Positions 47,263 to 57,355 of a stretch of 64,000 nucleotides of DNA are shown one piece after another; the stretch's first letter is position 1; every line of letters begins with the position of its first letter. The DNA is taken from positions 5,351,001 through 5,415,000 of the forward strand of contig NZ_CP103965.1 of assembly GCF_024970185.1 (NCBI RefSeq), read 5' to 3'. The notes beneath the pieces are model-generated. The model ran no database searches. It was not told where the DNA came from and saw only the letters and a program-made list of their open reading frames with translations. The translations under genes and the position numbers were made by a program. Source of the DNA: Pseudomonas sp. N3-W (GTDB taxonomy: Bacteria; Pseudomonadota; Gammaproteobacteria; Pseudomonadales; Pseudomonadaceae).

Positions 47263-48294
47263 TTATTGACCCAACTTCAGGCGAGCAGTCTCGCCACTGG
47301 TGAACGGAGCGACATCAACCACTTGCCCGTTGTAGCTGACCTGCGCGCCACGGGCAAAGCCCAGACGCACGGCAAAGGGCGGCTTGCCGCTGACAGAAAC
47401 GTTTTCGCCCTTGCGCTTGAGACCGCTCAACAGCACCTTGCCGTTGCCATCGGTCACCTGCGTCCAGCAATCGGCGGTAAATTGCAGCTGGACCTGGCCT
47501 TCGCCGGCCACCGGAGTTACCGGAGCAGGCGCTACCGGTGCAACAGCTGCGGCCACGGTTGGCGCGGGAGCAACTGGCGCCGGCGTTACCGGAGCGGCAA
47601 CCACTGGCGCGACATTGTGTACCGCAGCCGCTGGCGTTGCTGCCGGAGCGACTGGCGCAACTGGCGCAACAACAGCAGGTGCTGCAGGCTCGGCAGCAGT
47701 CGGTGCTTCAGCCGATGTTTCGGCTTGTGGCAACGCCAGGGCCGTCTTGCCCTCGGCTTCACCTTCCGCGACAGCCTGGTCTTCCGGCTCGTCCAGCGGA
47801 TGAATCTGCGTGGTGCCGTCGGCGCCCTCGACTTCAACGTGTTCAGGGGTCAGGCCGACCAGGTCCTTGGTACGCTGCGAGGTTTGATCCTGCCACCAGA
47901 CAAAACCACCACCAATCACCGCGATCAGCAACAGCAGGCTGACAATGCGCAAAATGGTGTGGGATACCCGAACCGGCTCTTCGATGCGCCCCAGGCTGTG
48001 AACGTTGCTGCCCTGGGAATCGGTGCCGGTGGATTGGTCGAACTGCTGAACCAGAACAGTCTGGTCCATGCCCAGCAACTTGGCGTAGGCGCGAATATAA
48101 CCGCGAGCAAAGGTGTGCCCCGGCAGCTTGTCGAAAGCGCCGGCTTCCAGATTGCTCAGGGAAGTCACGGTGAGGTTGAGCTTGAGGGCCACTTCGGCCA
48201 GCGACCAGCCATTGCTTTCGCGGGCCTGGCGCAAAGTCTCACCGGGGTTAACGCGATTCGCTGCTACAACTTCGGGATGCGCCGCTTTCATCAT
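47263..48294 (-). CDS. rodZ: Cell-shape protein RodZ
   Basis: A 343-residue bitopic protein that links MreB filaments to the membrane. It has an N-terminal Xre-like HTH (about 15-85: GETLRQARESNGWSLAEVAL, LSNLEAGAFDKLPGHTFARG), one membrane helix (LRIVSLLLLIAVIGGGFVWW, about 113-132), a Pro/Ala/Val-rich linker (about 180-260) and a C-terminal DUF4115 beta domain (about 265-343). It overlaps pilW by four bases. The linker is a simple-sequence region and may vary between strains. Confidence 0.93.
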   Translation of the reverse strand: MMKAAHPEVVAANRVNPGETLRQARESNGWSLAEVALKLNLTVTSLSNLEAGAFDKLPGHTFARGYIRAYAKLLGMDQTVLVQQFDQSTGTDSQGSNVHSLGRIEEPVRVSHTILRIVSLLLLIAVIGGGFVWWQDQTSQRTKDLVGLTPEHVEVEGADGTTQIHPLDEPEDQAVAEGEAEGKTALALPQAETSAEAPTAAEPAAPAVVAPVAPVAPAATPAAAVHNVAPVVAAPVTPAPVAPAPTVAAAVAPVAPAPVTPVAGEGQVQLQFTADCWTQVTDGNGKVLLSGLKRKGENVSVSGKPPFAVRLGFARGAQVSYNGQVVDVAPFTSGETARLKLGQ

Positions 48295-49049
48295 TGCTCC
48301 GACAGGTATTGCTGATATTCCGGCGTACCGGGATAGAGTCGTTTTAATTGCAGGCCAAAACTGGCGGCCTTGTCGCGATCTTCAAACACTTTTGCCAGTC
48401 GAACGCCGAGCAATAGACTACGTGCATTTTGCTCGGTCAGCAGGCTAAAACGGTCGTAATAGTCACGCGCGGGCACATAATGCCTGTCTTCGTAAGACAA
48501 CTCAGCCATTTCCAGCAATGCACGAGGCTGTTGGCGGTTCAAACGCAGGGCTTTTTCCAGTTGCTGCTGCGCCAGCTCACGCTGGCCAAGCATCGACGCG
48601 GTCATGCCGAGGTTTTCAAACACTCGCGAACGCTCAGGATACAGGGTATCGGCAGCGGCCTGCTCAAAGCGCTCGTACGCTTCCTTGTAACGCTTCTGTT
48701 CGTAAAGAAAACTGCCGTAGTTGTTGAGGATACGGGCATCGGCGGGACGCGAGGACAGCGCCTTGCGAAAATGCTGGTCGGCCAGCTCGGGCTCCATTTC
48801 GGCCTGAAACACCAGCCCCAGCGCCGCGTTGGCGTCCGGATCCGAATCGTCCAGCTCCAGCGCCTTCTTGAGCGGCACTTTGGCCCGCTCGGTCATGCCC
48901 TGCTGCACGTATCCCAGCCCCAGCTGCACATAAGCGGCACGCGCTTCGTCGCGGCCCTTGCTGGTCTTCATCGGGTTGGAATCGCCCGTCACGACACAAC
49001 CAGTACACAGACTGGCTATCAGCAATGGCAGCGCAAAGCGCAGGGACAT
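48291..49049 (-). CDS. pilW: Type IV pilus pilotin PilW/PilF
   Basis: A 252-residue lipoprotein (signal ALPLLIASLCTGC) with about six TPR units (ARAAYVQLGLGYVQQGMTER, DANAALGLVFQAEMEPELAD, RILNNYGSFLYEQKRYKEAY). It guides the secretin PilQ to the outer membrane so that pili can be assembled. It is named PilF in P. aeruginosa and PilW in the Neisseria nomenclature. It sits between rlmN and rodZ, as usual. Confidence 0.93.
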   Translation of the reverse strand: MSLRFALPLLIASLCTGCVVTGDSNPMKTSKGRDEARAAYVQLGLGYVQQGMTERAKVPLKKALELDDSDPDANAALGLVFQAEMEPELADQHFRKALSSRPADARILNNYGSFLYEQKRYKEAYERFEQAAADTLYPERSRVFENLGMTASMLGQRELAQQQLEKALRLNRQQPRALLEMAELSYEDRHYVPARDYYDRFSLLTEQNARSLLLGVRLAKVFEDRDKAASFGLQLKRLYPGTPEYQQYLSEQ

Positions 49050-49061
49050 AGAGATCCTCTC

Positions 49062-50210
49062 TTAATTATTGTTCGCGGCGTTCTGTGCGATATCGTTTTC
49101 GGCGCTCAACTCGCGCACGGCGATATAACGTTCGCTGCGACGGGTGCGATCCAGCACCTGCCCTACCAATTGGCCACACGCGGCATCGATGTCTTCACCG
49201 CGGGTGGTGCGTACTGTGACATTGAAACCGGCATGGTGAAGCTGATCCTGGAAACGCCGAATGGCGTTATTGCTCGGACGCTCGTACCCGGAGTGCGGGA
49301 ACGGGTTGAACGGGATCAGGTTTATCTTGCACGGGATGTTCTTGAGCAACTCGATCATTTCGACCGCGTGTTCAACCTTGTCGTTGATGTCCTTGAGCAA
49401 GGTGTACTCGATGGTCAGCACACGTTTTTCGCCCAGGGACGACATGTAGCGCTGGCACGACTCAAGCAGCATCTTAAGCGGATATTTTTTGTTGATCGGC
49501 ACCAATTGATTACGCAATGCGTCATTCGGTGCGTGCAGCGACAACGCCAGGGACACGTCGATGTGCTTGGACAGCTCATCGATCATCGGCACCACGCCCG
49601 AAGTGGACAGGGTCACGCGGCGCTTGGAGATCCCGTAGCCCAGGTCATCCATCATCAGATGCATGGCGGCCACGACGTTGTCGAAGTTCAGCAGCGGCTC
49701 ACCCATGCCCATCATCACCACGTTGGTGATGGCACGGTCGGCGGTCGCCGGGATGCTGCCGAACGATTTATTGGCAATCCACACCTGGCCAATGACTTCG
49801 GCGGCGGTGAGGTTGCTGTTGAAACCTTGCTTGCCGGTGGAGCAGAAACTGCAATCCAGGGCACAGCCTGCCTGGGACGAAACGCACAGAGTGCCGCGCT
49901 TGCCCTGGGGAATGTAGACGGTCTCGACGCAGCTGCCGGATGCCACGCGCACCACCCATTTACGGGTGCCGTCGGTGGAAATGTCCTCGCTGACCACTTC
50001 GGGGCCGCGAACCTCGGCAATGACCTTGAGCTTGTCGCGCAGGGCCTTGCTGACGTTCGTCATGGCGTCGAAATCATCGACGCCAAGATGGTGAATCCAT
50101 TTCATTACCTGACCGGCACGGAAACGCTTCTCCCCGATTGAGTCGAAGAATTTTTCCATTTCCAGCTGAGTCAGACCCAGCAGGTTAGTTTTAACAGTCG
50201 ATGTAGTCAT
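49062..50210 (-). CDS. rlmN: Dual-specificity 23S rRNA/tRNA (adenine-C2)-methyltransferase RlmN
   Basis: A 382-residue radical-SAM enzyme that methylates A2503 of 23S rRNA and A37 of some tRNAs. The cluster motif CxxxCxxC is Cys116, Cys120 and Cys123 ([11 protein letters not shown]). [16 protein letters not shown] and [16 protein letters not shown] are conserved. The ATG at 50210 ([10 protein letters not shown]) is chosen because GAAGGTGA precedes it by five bases; an ATG six codons earlier is in frame. Confidence 0.95.
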   Translation of the reverse strand: MTTSTVKTNLLGLTQLEMEKFFDSIGEKRFRAGQVMKWIHHLGVDDFDAMTNVSKALRDKLKVIAEVRGPEVVSEDISTDGTRKWVVRVASGSCVETVYIPQGKRGTLCVSSQAGCALDCSFCSTGKQGFNSNLTAAEVIGQVWIANKSFGSIPATADRAITNVVMMGMGEPLLNFDNVVAAMHLMMDDLGYGISKRRVTLSTSGVVPMIDELSKHIDVSLALSLHAPNDALRNQLVPINKKYPLKMLLESCQRYMSSLGEKRVLTIEYTLLKDINDKVEHAVEMIELLKNIPCKINLIPFNPFPHSGYERPSNNAIRRFQDQLHHAGFNVTVRTTRGEDIDAACGQLVGQVLDRTRRSERYIAVRELSAENDIAQNAANNN

Positions 50211-50238
50211 GGATTCACCTTCACTCATAAGCCAATGC

Positions 50239-50664
50239 TTAGCGAGTGGTTACTTCAGTAGCTGCGAAGAAGTACGAGATTTCGCGAGCAGCAGCGGCTT
50301 CGGAGTCCGAACCGTGTACAGCGTTGGCATCGATGGAATCAGCGAAGTCAGCGCGGATGGTACCGGCAGCAGCTTCTTTAGGGTTGGTAGCGCCCATCAG
50401 CTCACGGTTCAGAGCGATAGCGTTTTCGCCTTCCAGAACCTGAACAACAACCGGGCCGGAGATCATGAAAGCAACCAGGTCGCCGAAGAAACCACGAGCG
50501 CTGTGTTCAGCGTAGAAGCCTTCAGCTTCGGCTTTGGACAGTTGCTTCAGTTTCGAAGCTACAACGCGCAGGCCAGCTTTTTCAAAACGAGTGGTGATCT
50601 CGCCGATGACGTTTTTTGCAACAGCGTCAGGCTTGATGATGGAGAAAGTACGTTGAACAGCCAT
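50239..50664 (-). CDS. ndk: Nucleoside diphosphate kinase
   Basis: A 141-residue enzyme that balances NTP pools. Active His117 is in [15 protein letters not shown], and [14 protein letters not shown] starts the protein. It has the family length (143 in E. coli). Its -10 may lie inside the hairpin at 50701-50723 (see the promoter entry). Next to rlmN and the isc operon, as usual. Confidence 0.97.
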   Translation of the reverse strand: MAVQRTFSIIKPDAVAKNVIGEITTRFEKAGLRVVASKLKQLSKAEAEGFYAEHSARGFFGDLVAFMISGPVVVQVLEGENAIALNRELMGATNPKEAAAGTIRADFADSIDANAVHGSDSEAAAAREISYFFAATEVTTR

Positions 50665-50687
50665 GGTGTAACTCCAGAAACGGTAAT

Positions 50688-50723
50688 TTGTGAAAAATTA
50701 AACCCGCGAATTATACGCGGGTT
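50688..50723 (-). terminator. Terminator of the isc operon
   Basis: AACCCGCG (50701-50708), loop, CGCGGGTT (50716-50723). On the minus strand it is followed by TAATTTTT, fitting a Rho-independent terminator after iscX. Confidence 0.75.
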
Positions 50724-50739
50724 CTTGGGTATTGCCTAA
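50710..50739 (-). promoter_or_regulatory. Predicted ndk promoter overlapping the terminator
   Basis: On the minus strand a perfect TATAAT (50710-50715) occupies the hairpin loop; the best -35 is TTAGGC (50734-50739) 18 bases upstream, a weak match. It lies about 45 bases before the ndk start. Confidence 0.5.
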
Positions 50740-50752
50740 CCTGCGGCGCGCT

Positions 50753-50953
50753 TCAGTCGCGCTCTTCGATCCAGTTGGCCTGAATGGCCTCCAGAACCTT
50801 CTCGCCACAGTGCTCAGGCTTGTCGTCAAATTCGGGCAATTCCATGACCCACTTGCGCAGATCGACGAAATTAACCGACATTGGATCAACATCCGGCTTG
50901 CTTTCAGCCAGTTGGATCGCGATTTCCAGCACATCAGTCCACTTCAGACTCAT
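50753..50953 (-). CDS. iscX: Fe-S cluster assembly protein IscX
   Basis: A 66-residue acidic protein that binds IscS and iron and regulates cluster formation. MSLKWTDVLEIAIQLAESKP, DPMSVNFVDLRKWVMELPEF and the tail WIEERD follow the IscX/YfhJ pattern. It is the last gene of the isc operon, 14 bases after fdx. Length matches E. coli (66). Confidence 0.95.
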   Translation of the reverse strand: MSLKWTDVLEIAIQLAESKPDVDPMSVNFVDLRKWVMELPEFDDKPEHCGEKVLEAIQANWIEERD

Positions 50954-50967
50954 GAAAATTCCTTGAA

Positions 50968-51309
50968 TCAGTGCGGCGCTTCGGCTGCGTGGTTAAGCGA
51001 GTATTTCGGGATTTCGACAGTGATGTCTTCAGTGCCGACGATCGCCTGGCAGGCCAGTCGCGATTGCGCTTCCAGACCCCAGGCCCGATCAAGATAGTCT
51101 TCTTCCAGGTCGTCCGCCTCATTCAGCGAGTCGAAACCCTCGCGAATCAGACAATGGCAGGTCGTGCAGGCGCAGACGCCGCCGCAGGCGCTTTCCATCT
51201 CGATGTGGTGTTCGTGGGCCAGATCGAGAATGGAAGTGCCGGGCTCAGCCTCGACAACCATGCCTTCCGGGCAGAACTTCTCGTGTGGCAGAAAAATGAC
51301 CTGCGGCAT
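50968..51309 (-). CDS. fdx: ISC-type 2Fe-2S ferredoxin
   Basis: A 113-residue ferredoxin that supplies electrons for cluster synthesis. The 2Fe-2S ligands appear as Cys42, Cys48 and Cys51 (ACGGVCACTTCHCLI) and Cys87 (SRLACQAIV), with extra Cys46 and Cys53. It lies two bases from hscA. It has the adrenodoxin-like length and the DLAHEHHIEMESACGG region. Confidence 0.96.
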   Translation of the reverse strand: MPQVIFLPHEKFCPEGMVVEAEPGTSILDLAHEHHIEMESACGGVCACTTCHCLIREGFDSLNEADDLEEDYLDRAWGLEAQSRLACQAIVGTEDITVEIPKYSLNHAAEAPH

Positions 51310-51311
51310 TG

Positions 51312-53174
51312 TTATTCCTCGATCTCATTCAGATTGCGCCCCGCCAGCGCGGCTTTCACCGTCGAGTCCAGGCGGCGGGCGGCAAAGGCGTCGGTCACTT
51401 GCGACAGACGCTTGGTCTGCTGCTCGATGGCGTAACCATCGGTGCCTTTCATCAGTTCGGTCAGTTCCTGCATCTGCATTTGGATGACCATGCGCTCTTC
51501 GGCGTCGAGCAGGCGCTCGCCATCGACATCGAGGGCACCCTGCACCGCTTCGATCAGGCGCTGGGCATCGACCTGCTGCTCACGCAGAACACGGGCGACC
51601 TTGTCGTCATTGGCATGCTGGAACGAATCCTTGAGCATCTTGGCGATTTCGCCATCGGTCAGGCCATAGGACGGCTTGACCTGAATGCTGGCTTCAACGC
51701 CCGAACCCAGTTCACGAGCTGAAACGCTGAGCAGACCGTCGGCATCGACCTGGAACGTCACGCGAATCTTCGCCGCACCAGCCACCATCGCCGGAATACC
51801 GCGCAATTCGAAGCGCGCCAGGGAGCGGCAGTCGCTGATCAGCTCGCGCTCGCCCTGCAAGACATGGATGGCCATGGCCGACTGGCCATCTTTGTAAGTC
51901 GTGAAGTCCTGGGCGCGGGCGACGGGGATGGTGGTGTTACGCGGAATCACCTTCTCCATCAAGCCGCCCATGGTTTCCAGCCCCAGGGACAACGGAATCA
52001 CGTCGAGCAGCAGCAATTCGCCGCCATCGCGCTTGTTGCCCGCCAACATATCGGCCTGGATCGCGGCACCAATGGCCACCACCTGATCCGGATCGATCTC
52101 GGTCAACGGCTCGCGACCAAAAGCTTCGGCAACCGCTTCGCGTACGCGTGGCACCCGGGTCGAACCACCCACCATGACCACCGCATGCACATCTTCCAGC
52201 TCGACGCCGGAATCACGCACCGCACGACGGCAAGCCTTGAGGCTGCGAGCGACCATTGGCTCGATCAGCGCATCAAAGGCTTCACGGGTCAGTGCCGCCT
52301 TCCAGTCGCCATAAACGACTTCAACGGACGAGGCATTGGTCAGCGCTTCTTTCGCCGCGCAAGCTGCTTGCAGCAGATGACGTTGCGCACCCGGATCGAG
52401 ATCAGCCGACAAACCGGCGCTCTCGATGATCCAGCCGGCAATCGCGTGATCGAAATCGTCGCCGCCCAGCGCGCTGTCGCCGCCAGTGGCAAGCACCTCG
52501 AAGACACCGCCGGTCAGGCGCAAAATCGAAATATCGAACGTACCGCCGCCCAGATCATAAATCGCGACCAGGCCTTCGGCATGCTGATCCAGACCGTACG
52601 CCACGGCGGCAGCGGTCGGCTCATTGAGCAGACGCAGCACGTTCAGACCGGCCAGCTTGGCCGCGTCCTTGGTGGCCTGGCGCTGAGCGTCATCGAAATA
52701 GGCCGGAACGGTGATTACCGCACCCACCAGCTCGCCACCCAATGCCGCTTCGGCGCGCTGACGCAGCACCTTGAGGATATCGGCGGAGACTTCGACCGGG
52801 CTTTTCGGGCCCTGGATCGTGTCGATGAACGGCATGTGCGACTCGCCACCGACAAAGCGGTACGGTAACTGGTCGCCCAGCTGCTTGACGTCGGACAGAC
52901 CACGACCCATCAGGCGCTTGACCGACAGCACGGTGTTCAAGGGATCGGTGGCGGCGGCCAGCTTGGCGGACTCGCCGACTTCGACGCGGTCGGCGTGATA
53001 GCGCACGGCAGACGGCAGGATCACCTGCCCGTCAGCATCGGCCAGCGGCTCGGAAAGACCACTGCGCAACGCAGCGACCAGCGAATTGGTAGTGCCCAAG
53101 TCGATCCCCACAGCCAGACGACGCTGGTGCGGTTGAGGACTTTGGCCGGGTTCGGCGATCTGCAGTAGGGCCAT
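51312..53174 (-). CDS. hscA: Fe-S chaperone HscA (Hsp70 family)
   Basis: A 620-residue ATPase that helps IscU release its cluster. The nucleotide-binding domain begins [18 protein letters not shown], with [20 protein letters not shown] and [17 protein letters not shown]. The substrate-binding domain follows from about 390. Its partner peptide LPPVK is present in the IscU encoded at 54108-54494. The length matches E. coli HscA (616). Confidence 0.97.
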   Translation of the reverse strand: MALLQIAEPGQSPQPHQRRLAVGIDLGTTNSLVAALRSGLSEPLADADGQVILPSAVRYHADRVEVGESAKLAAATDPLNTVLSVKRLMGRGLSDVKQLGDQLPYRFVGGESHMPFIDTIQGPKSPVEVSADILKVLRQRAEAALGGELVGAVITVPAYFDDAQRQATKDAAKLAGLNVLRLLNEPTAAAVAYGLDQHAEGLVAIYDLGGGTFDISILRLTGGVFEVLATGGDSALGGDDFDHAIAGWIIESAGLSADLDPGAQRHLLQAACAAKEALTNASSVEVVYGDWKAALTREAFDALIEPMVARSLKACRRAVRDSGVELEDVHAVVMVGGSTRVPRVREAVAEAFGREPLTEIDPDQVVAIGAAIQADMLAGNKRDGGELLLLDVIPLSLGLETMGGLMEKVIPRNTTIPVARAQDFTTYKDGQSAMAIHVLQGERELISDCRSLARFELRGIPAMVAGAAKIRVTFQVDADGLLSVSARELGSGVEASIQVKPSYGLTDGEIAKMLKDSFQHANDDKVARVLREQQVDAQRLIEAVQGALDVDGERLLDAEERMVIQMQMQELTELMKGTDGYAIEQQTKRLSQVTDAFAARRLDSTVKAALAGRNLNEIEE

Positions 53175-53225
53175 CGTAATCAGGACTTATCTGTATATCA
53201 GGCGTGCGACCGGAGCGGCACTGGG

Positions 53226-53747
53226 TTAATCGTCGAGGCGCTCTTCTAATTGGCGCACTTCGTAGGTGAGCTTGTCGAGGAACTGCATGCGTCGCATCAG
53301 GCGTTCGGCCTGCTCACGTTGCGCTGCATCATCCCAACAGGCTGCGAAGCTTTGGTTCAGCTCATCCTGGGCGGCTTTGAGGCGGCGCTTGAACACGGCA
53401 ACACCGGCCAGATCGGCGCTGTCTTGCAGGTCTTCGAGCTCTTCGCGCAGTTCCATTTGTTGCAGCAGGAACTCGGGGTCATGCACCGTGACCTCCAGCG
53501 GCAACTCGCGACCACCCATGGCGAGCAGGTATCGCGCGCGTTTTGGGGGATTCTTGAGCGTCTGGTAGGCCTCGTTGAGGCTCGCGGATTGCTCTAGCGC
53601 CAGCCGCTGCTCACGCTCGGAGGCGTCAGCAAAGCGGTCCGGATGAACACTGCGCGCCAACTCACGGTAGCGCGTAGCCAGCTGGTCGAGGTCCAGATTG
53701 AAGCTCGGTTGCAGCTCAAATAAAGCGAAATGACAAGGAGTACCCAC
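53226..53747 (-). CDS. hscB: Fe-S co-chaperone HscB
   Basis: A 173-residue J-type co-chaperone that brings IscU to HscA. The J domain contains HPD at 35-37 ([11 protein letters not shown]). The C-terminal IscU-binding bundle includes [13 protein letters not shown]. The start is GTG at 53747 ([14 protein letters not shown]), which gives the conserved N-terminus; the frame is open 13 codons further upstream. It lies eight bases from iscA. Confidence 0.95.
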   Translation of the reverse strand: MGTPCHFALFELQPSFNLDLDQLATRYRELARSVHPDRFADASEREQRLALEQSASLNEAYQTLKNPPKRARYLLAMGGRELPLEVTVHDPEFLLQQMELREELEDLQDSADLAGVAVFKRRLKAAQDELNQSFAACWDDAAQREQAERLMRRMQFLDKLTYEVRQLEERLDD

Positions 53748-53755
53748 GAGAAGCC

Positions 53756-54079
53756 TCAGATATTGAAGCTTTCGCCGCAGCCACATTCACCGCGCACGTT
53801 GGGATTGTTGAACTTGAAGCCTTCGTTCAACCCTTCCTTGACGAAATCGAGTTCGGTGCCGTCCAGGTAGGACAGGCTTTTCGGGTCGATGATCACTTTC
53901 TCGCCGTGACTCTCGAACACCTGATCCTCTGCAACCACCTCGTCGACGAACTCCAGCACGTAGGCAAGGCCGGAACAGCCCGTGGTGCGAACACCCAGAC
54001 GAATCCCTTCACCTTTGCCGCGCCCGTCGAGGGAGCGTCGCACGTGTCGAGCAGCCGCTTCTGTCATGCTGATAGCCAT
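53756..54079 (-). CDS. iscA: Iron-sulfur cluster assembly protein IscA
   Basis: A 107-residue A-type carrier. The three conserved cysteines are Cys35 ([10 protein letters not shown]), Cys99 and Cys101 ([11 protein letters not shown]). The ATG at 54079 ([13 protein letters not shown]) is the family's start; an earlier in-frame start would reach into the iscU gap. Part of the isc operon. Confidence 0.97.
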   Translation of the reverse strand: MAISMTEAAARHVRRSLDGRGKGEGIRLGVRTTGCSGLAYVLEFVDEVVAEDQVFESHGEKVIIDPKSLSYLDGTELDFVKEGLNEGFKFNNPNVRGECGCGESFNI

Positions 54080-54107
54080 CGTTGACTCCTTACTCGTCGC
54101 CAAATGC

Positions 54108-54494
54108 TTAGATCAAGCCTTTCTTCTGCTTGTAGTCGCGAACGGCCGCCTTGATGGCGTCTTCGGCGAGTACGGAGCAGTGAATTTTCACGGGTGGCAG
54201 CGCCAGCTCTTCAGCCAGCTGAGTGTTCTTGATGGTCTCTGCTTCATCCAGAGTCTTGCCTTTCATCCACTCGGTCGCCAGGGAGCTGGAGGCGATGGCC
54301 GAACCGCAACCATAGGTCTTGAACTTGGCATCTTCGATGATGCCGGCTTCGTTGACCTTGATCTGCAGGCGCATCACGTCGCCGCACGCCGGGGCGCCGA
54401 CCATGCCGGTGCCGACATCTGGATCTTCCGCGTCCATCTTGCCGACGTTGCGCGGGTTTTCGTAGTGGTCGATGACCTTTTCACTGTAAGCCAT
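54108..54494 (-). CDS. iscU: Iron-sulfur cluster scaffold IscU
   Basis: A 128-residue scaffold on which IscS builds clusters. The ligands are Cys37 (GAPACGDVM), Cys63 ([11 protein letters not shown]) and Cys106 ([11 protein letters not shown]). LPPVK is the HscA recognition motif. Length matches E. coli IscU (128). Confidence 0.98.
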   Translation of the reverse strand: MAYSEKVIDHYENPRNVGKMDAEDPDVGTGMVGAPACGDVMRLQIKVNEAGIIEDAKFKTYGCGSAIASSSLATEWMKGKTLDEAETIKNTQLAEELALPPVKIHCSVLAEDAIKAAVRDYKQKKGLI

Positions 54495-54579
54495 GGTGCT
54501 TAATCCTCACTCATCAGAGAGTCGCTCTTGAAGCCCTGCCAACCAGAGGTCTACAGGGCCGGTTTGCGGCGACTTGAAA

Positions 54580-55794
54580 TCAGTGTGCCGCCCACTCGAT
54601 TTTCGAAATGTCGACACCGTCTTTGTACATATCCCACAGCGGCGACAGAGTGCGCAGCTTGGTAACGGCCTCGCAGACTTTCTGCGCGGCGTAATCGATT
54701 TCTTCTTCGGTGGTGAAACGGCCGAAGGTGAAGCGAATCGAGCTGTGTGCCAGTTCGTCGTTGCGGCCCAGGGCGCGCAGTACGTACGAAGGCTCAAGGG
54801 ACGCCGAGGTGCAGGCCGAACCGGACGAAACCGCCAGATCCTTGAGCGCCATGATCAGCGACTCGCCTTCGACGTAGTTGAAGCTCAGGTTCAGGTTGTG
54901 CGGTACGCGGGCGGTCATGCTGCCGTTGATGTACAGCTCTTCCAGGCCTTCGACCTGTTTGAAGAAGCGGTCGCTCAGGGCTTTGATGCGCACGTTTTCG
55001 GCAGCCATGTCTTCCTTGGCCACACGGAACGCTTCGCCCATGCCGACAATCTGGTGGGTCGCCAGGGTGCCGGAACGCATGCCGCGCTCGTGACCGCCGC
55101 CATGCATGGTCGCTTCGATGCGAACACGCGGCTTGCGGCTCACGTACAGCGCGCCGATGCCTTTAGGGCCATAGGTCTTGTGGGCGGAGAACGACATCAG
55201 GTCGACTTTCAGCTTCGACAGGTCGATGTCGACCTTGCCGGTGGACTGAGCGGCGTCAACGTGGAACAGAATGCCCTTGGAGCGGGTCAGCTCGCCAATG
55301 GCGGCGATGTCGTTGACGGTGCCGATTTCGTTGTTCACGTGCATGACCGACACCAGGATGGTGTCTTCGCGCAGCGCTGCTTCGATCATTTCCGGGGTGA
55401 CCAGGCCATCGGTACGAGGCTCGAGGTAGGTCACTTCGAAGCCTTCACGCTCCAGTTGGCGCATGGTGTCGAGGACAGCCTTGTGCTCAATCTTGGTGGT
55501 GATCAGGTGCTTGCCCTTGGTGGCATAGAAATGCGCCGCACCCTTGATTGCCAGGTTGTCGGACTCGGTGGCACCGGAGGTCCAGACGATTTCACGCGGA
55601 TCGGCGTTGACCAGGTCAGCGACCTGACGGCGAGCGTTTTCGACGGACTCTTCAGCTTTCCAGCCGAATACGTGGGAACGGGACGCCGGGTTACCGAAGT
55701 TTCCGTCGACCAGCAGGCACTCACTCATCTTTTGCGCGACACGCGGATCAACCGGGGTGGTCGCAGAGTAATCAAGGTAAATCGGCAATTTCAT
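54580..55794 (-). CDS. iscS: Cysteine desulfurase IscS
   Basis: A 404-residue PLP enzyme that takes sulfur from cysteine for clusters and thio-tRNA. PLP Lys206 is in [12 protein letters not shown], and the persulfide Cys328 is in [36 protein letters not shown] is the usual start. It has the group I length (404), matching E. coli. Confidence 0.98.
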   Translation of the reverse strand: MKLPIYLDYSATTPVDPRVAQKMSECLLVDGNFGNPASRSHVFGWKAEESVENARRQVADLVNADPREIVWTSGATESDNLAIKGAAHFYATKGKHLITTKIEHKAVLDTMRQLEREGFEVTYLEPRTDGLVTPEMIEAALREDTILVSVMHVNNEIGTVNDIAAIGELTRSKGILFHVDAAQSTGKVDIDLSKLKVDLMSFSAHKTYGPKGIGALYVSRKPRVRIEATMHGGGHERGMRSGTLATHQIVGMGEAFRVAKEDMAAENVRIKALSDRFFKQVEGLEELYINGSMTARVPHNLNLSFNYVEGESLIMALKDLAVSSGSACTSASLEPSYVLRALGRNDELAHSSIRFTFGRFTTEEEIDYAAQKVCEAVTKLRTLSPLWDMYKDGVDISKIEWAAH

Positions 55795-55844
55795 GGACTA
55801 TCTCCTAAATCAGGCTGGCTGGCGTGCCGCTAGCTCTTTGGCTG

Positions 55845-56336
55845 TCATTCGACGGCGGACGCTTCAATCTTGTCCAGGCGTGGCGCCTTGCCATTGCAAC
55901 GGCGCTGGTCCTGACGCTGGGCTACTTCTTGCACCTCACGGCGAGTCACAAGGTCAGCCAAGCTGATACCGCTCAGAAATTCGTGAATCTGCAGGCTCAG
56001 ATCGCACCACAAATGGTGGGTCAGGCAAGTGTCGCCGGAATGGCAATCACCCTGCCCCTGGCATTTGGTGGCATCGACCGATTCGTTGACCGCATCGATC
56101 ACCTGGGCCACCTGGATGCCCTGCATCTCGCGTGACAGCTGGTAGCCGCCACCGGGACCACGAACACTGGACACCAGATTGCTGCGGCGCAATTTGGCGA
56201 AGAGCTGTTCGAGATAGGACAGGGAGATGCCTTGGCGCTCGGAGATATCGGCCAGGGACACCGGCCCGTGCTGCGCGTGCAACGCCAGATCGAGCATGGC
56301 GGTCACGGCGTATCGGCCTTTTGTAGTCAGTCGCAT
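55845..56336 (-). CDS. iscR: Fe-S-responsive transcriptional regulator IscR
   Basis: A 163-residue Rrf2-family regulator that represses the isc operon when it holds a 2Fe-2S cluster. The winged HTH (residues 1-70: [40 protein letters not shown]) is followed by the cluster ligands Cys92, Cys98, Cys104 and His107 ([19 protein letters not shown]). The ATG at 56336 is chosen over one two codons earlier. The IscR sites lie directly upstream. This is the first gene of iscRSUA-hscBA-fdx-iscX. Confidence 0.97.
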   Translation of the reverse strand: MRLTTKGRYAVTAMLDLALHAQHGPVSLADISERQGISLSYLEQLFAKLRRSNLVSSVRGPGGGYQLSREMQGIQVAQVIDAVNESVDATKCQGQGDCHSGDTCLTHHLWCDLSLQIHEFLSGISLADLVTRREVQEVAQRQDQRRCNGKAPRLDKIEASAVE

Positions 56337-56367
56337 GGACAATTACCACGGAGTTCAGAATGGGGCG

Positions 56368-56396
56368 AGTATGCAATTCCCGAGTATTTAAGTCAA
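56368..56396 (-). promoter_or_regulatory. Predicted iscR promoter
   Basis: On the minus strand TTGACT (56391-56396), a 17-base spacer and CATACT (56368-56373). The -35 lies inside the first IscR site. Confidence 0.75.
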
Positions 56397-56423
56397 CTAT
56401 AAGACCTAGTACTTTAGTCAGGT
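56376..56423 (-). promoter_or_regulatory. Two IscR binding sites upstream of iscR
   Basis: On the minus strand ATAGTTGACTTAAATACTCG (from 56400 down) resembles the E. coli iscR type 1 site (AGTTGACC...ACTCGGGAA, from memory). A second near-palindrome, ACCTGACTAAAGTACTAGGT, covers 56404-56423. Together they would let IscR repress its operon. Confidence 0.7.
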
Positions 56424-56495
56424 TTACCCGCAAAAGAGCGCGCGCATCATAGCAAAGGCTGGCAGCGTATCACCAGCAAATGCGCGTTACCGTTC

Positions 56496-56563
56496 TTCGC
56501 GAGCAGCCTCCCTCCCACATTGGACTTGCGCAAACTCTTGTGGGAGCGAGCCTGCTCGCGAAT
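56496..56563. repeat. REP doublet between iscR and cysE
   Basis: TTCGCGAGCAGCCTCCCTCC starts at 56496 and TTGTGGGAGCGAGCCTGCTC starts at 56539. The left arm has diverged (CTCCCTCC in place of GCTCGCTCC). The orientation is as at 10353. Confidence 0.82.
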
Positions 56564-56576
56564 GGGCCACGGCCAT

Positions 56577-57353
56577 TTAGCCGGCCTTGGTCTCGTCCTT
56601 GCCCTTCACGCAGGCAAAATCCTCTTCGCGCAACTCAGGCAAATCCTTGGCGCAATAATCACTGCCCAGATCCTTCAACGCGCCGCACACACCCTCCAGC
56701 CGGCCATCGACTGCTTGCAGGTGATCCAGCAACTGACCAATGGCACGCGCTACCGGGTCAGGCATGTCTTCGCTGACGCCGTAGGCATCGAAGCCGATCT
56801 TCTCGGCCATGGCCTTGCGCCGAGCGTCCTGCTCTTCGTCACTCTTGACGATGATCCGCCCCGGAATCCCCACCACCGTCGCGCCAGGCGGCACAGCCTT
56901 GGTCACTACGGCATTGGAGCCGACCTTGGCGCCGGCACCCACGGTGAACGGCCCGAGCACCTTGGCACCCGCCCCAACCACCACACCATCTTCCAGGGTC
57001 GGGTGACGCTTGCCCTTGTTCCAGCTGGTGCCGCCCAGGGTCACGCCCTGGTAGAGGGTGACATCGTTGCCGATTTCCGCGGTTTCGCCGATGACAATGC
57101 CCATGCCATGGTCAATAAAGAAGCGACGGCCAACCTTGGCGCCGGGATGAATCTCGATGCCAGTCAACCAGCGGCCGAAGTTCGACACCAGCCGCGCCAG
57201 CCATTTCCAGCCCATGCCCCACAAGGCCGACGACAGGCGGTGGATCCAGATGGCATGCATGCCGGGGTAGCACGTCAGGACTTCAAAGGCGTTGCGTGCT
57301 GCCGGGTCACGATGGAAAACACTCTGGATATCTTCACGCAAACGCTCGAACAT
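56577..57353 (-). CDS. cysE: Serine O-acetyltransferase
   Basis: A 258-residue enzyme that makes O-acetylserine for cysteine synthesis. The N-terminal helical domain ([20 protein letters not shown]) leads to hexapeptide repeats ([62 protein letters not shown]). Length matches this subfamily. It lies two bases from trmJ. Cysteine supply beside the ISC operon is the usual arrangement. Confidence 0.95.
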   Translation of the reverse strand: MFERLREDIQSVFHRDPAARNAFEVLTCYPGMHAIWIHRLSSALWGMGWKWLARLVSNFGRWLTGIEIHPGAKVGRRFFIDHGMGIVIGETAEIGNDVTLYQGVTLGGTSWNKGKRHPTLEDGVVVGAGAKVLGPFTVGAGAKVGSNAVVTKAVPPGATVVGIPGRIIVKSDEEQDARRKAMAEKIGFDAYGVSEDMPDPVARAIGQLLDHLQAVDGRLEGVCGALKDLGSDYCAKDLPELREEDFACVKGKDETKAG

Positions 57354-57355
57354 GT

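Noticed and set aside
55824..56135. Plus-strand open frame over iscR (103 codons)
   Set aside because: It is antisense to IscR, which has all cluster ligands and an HTH.
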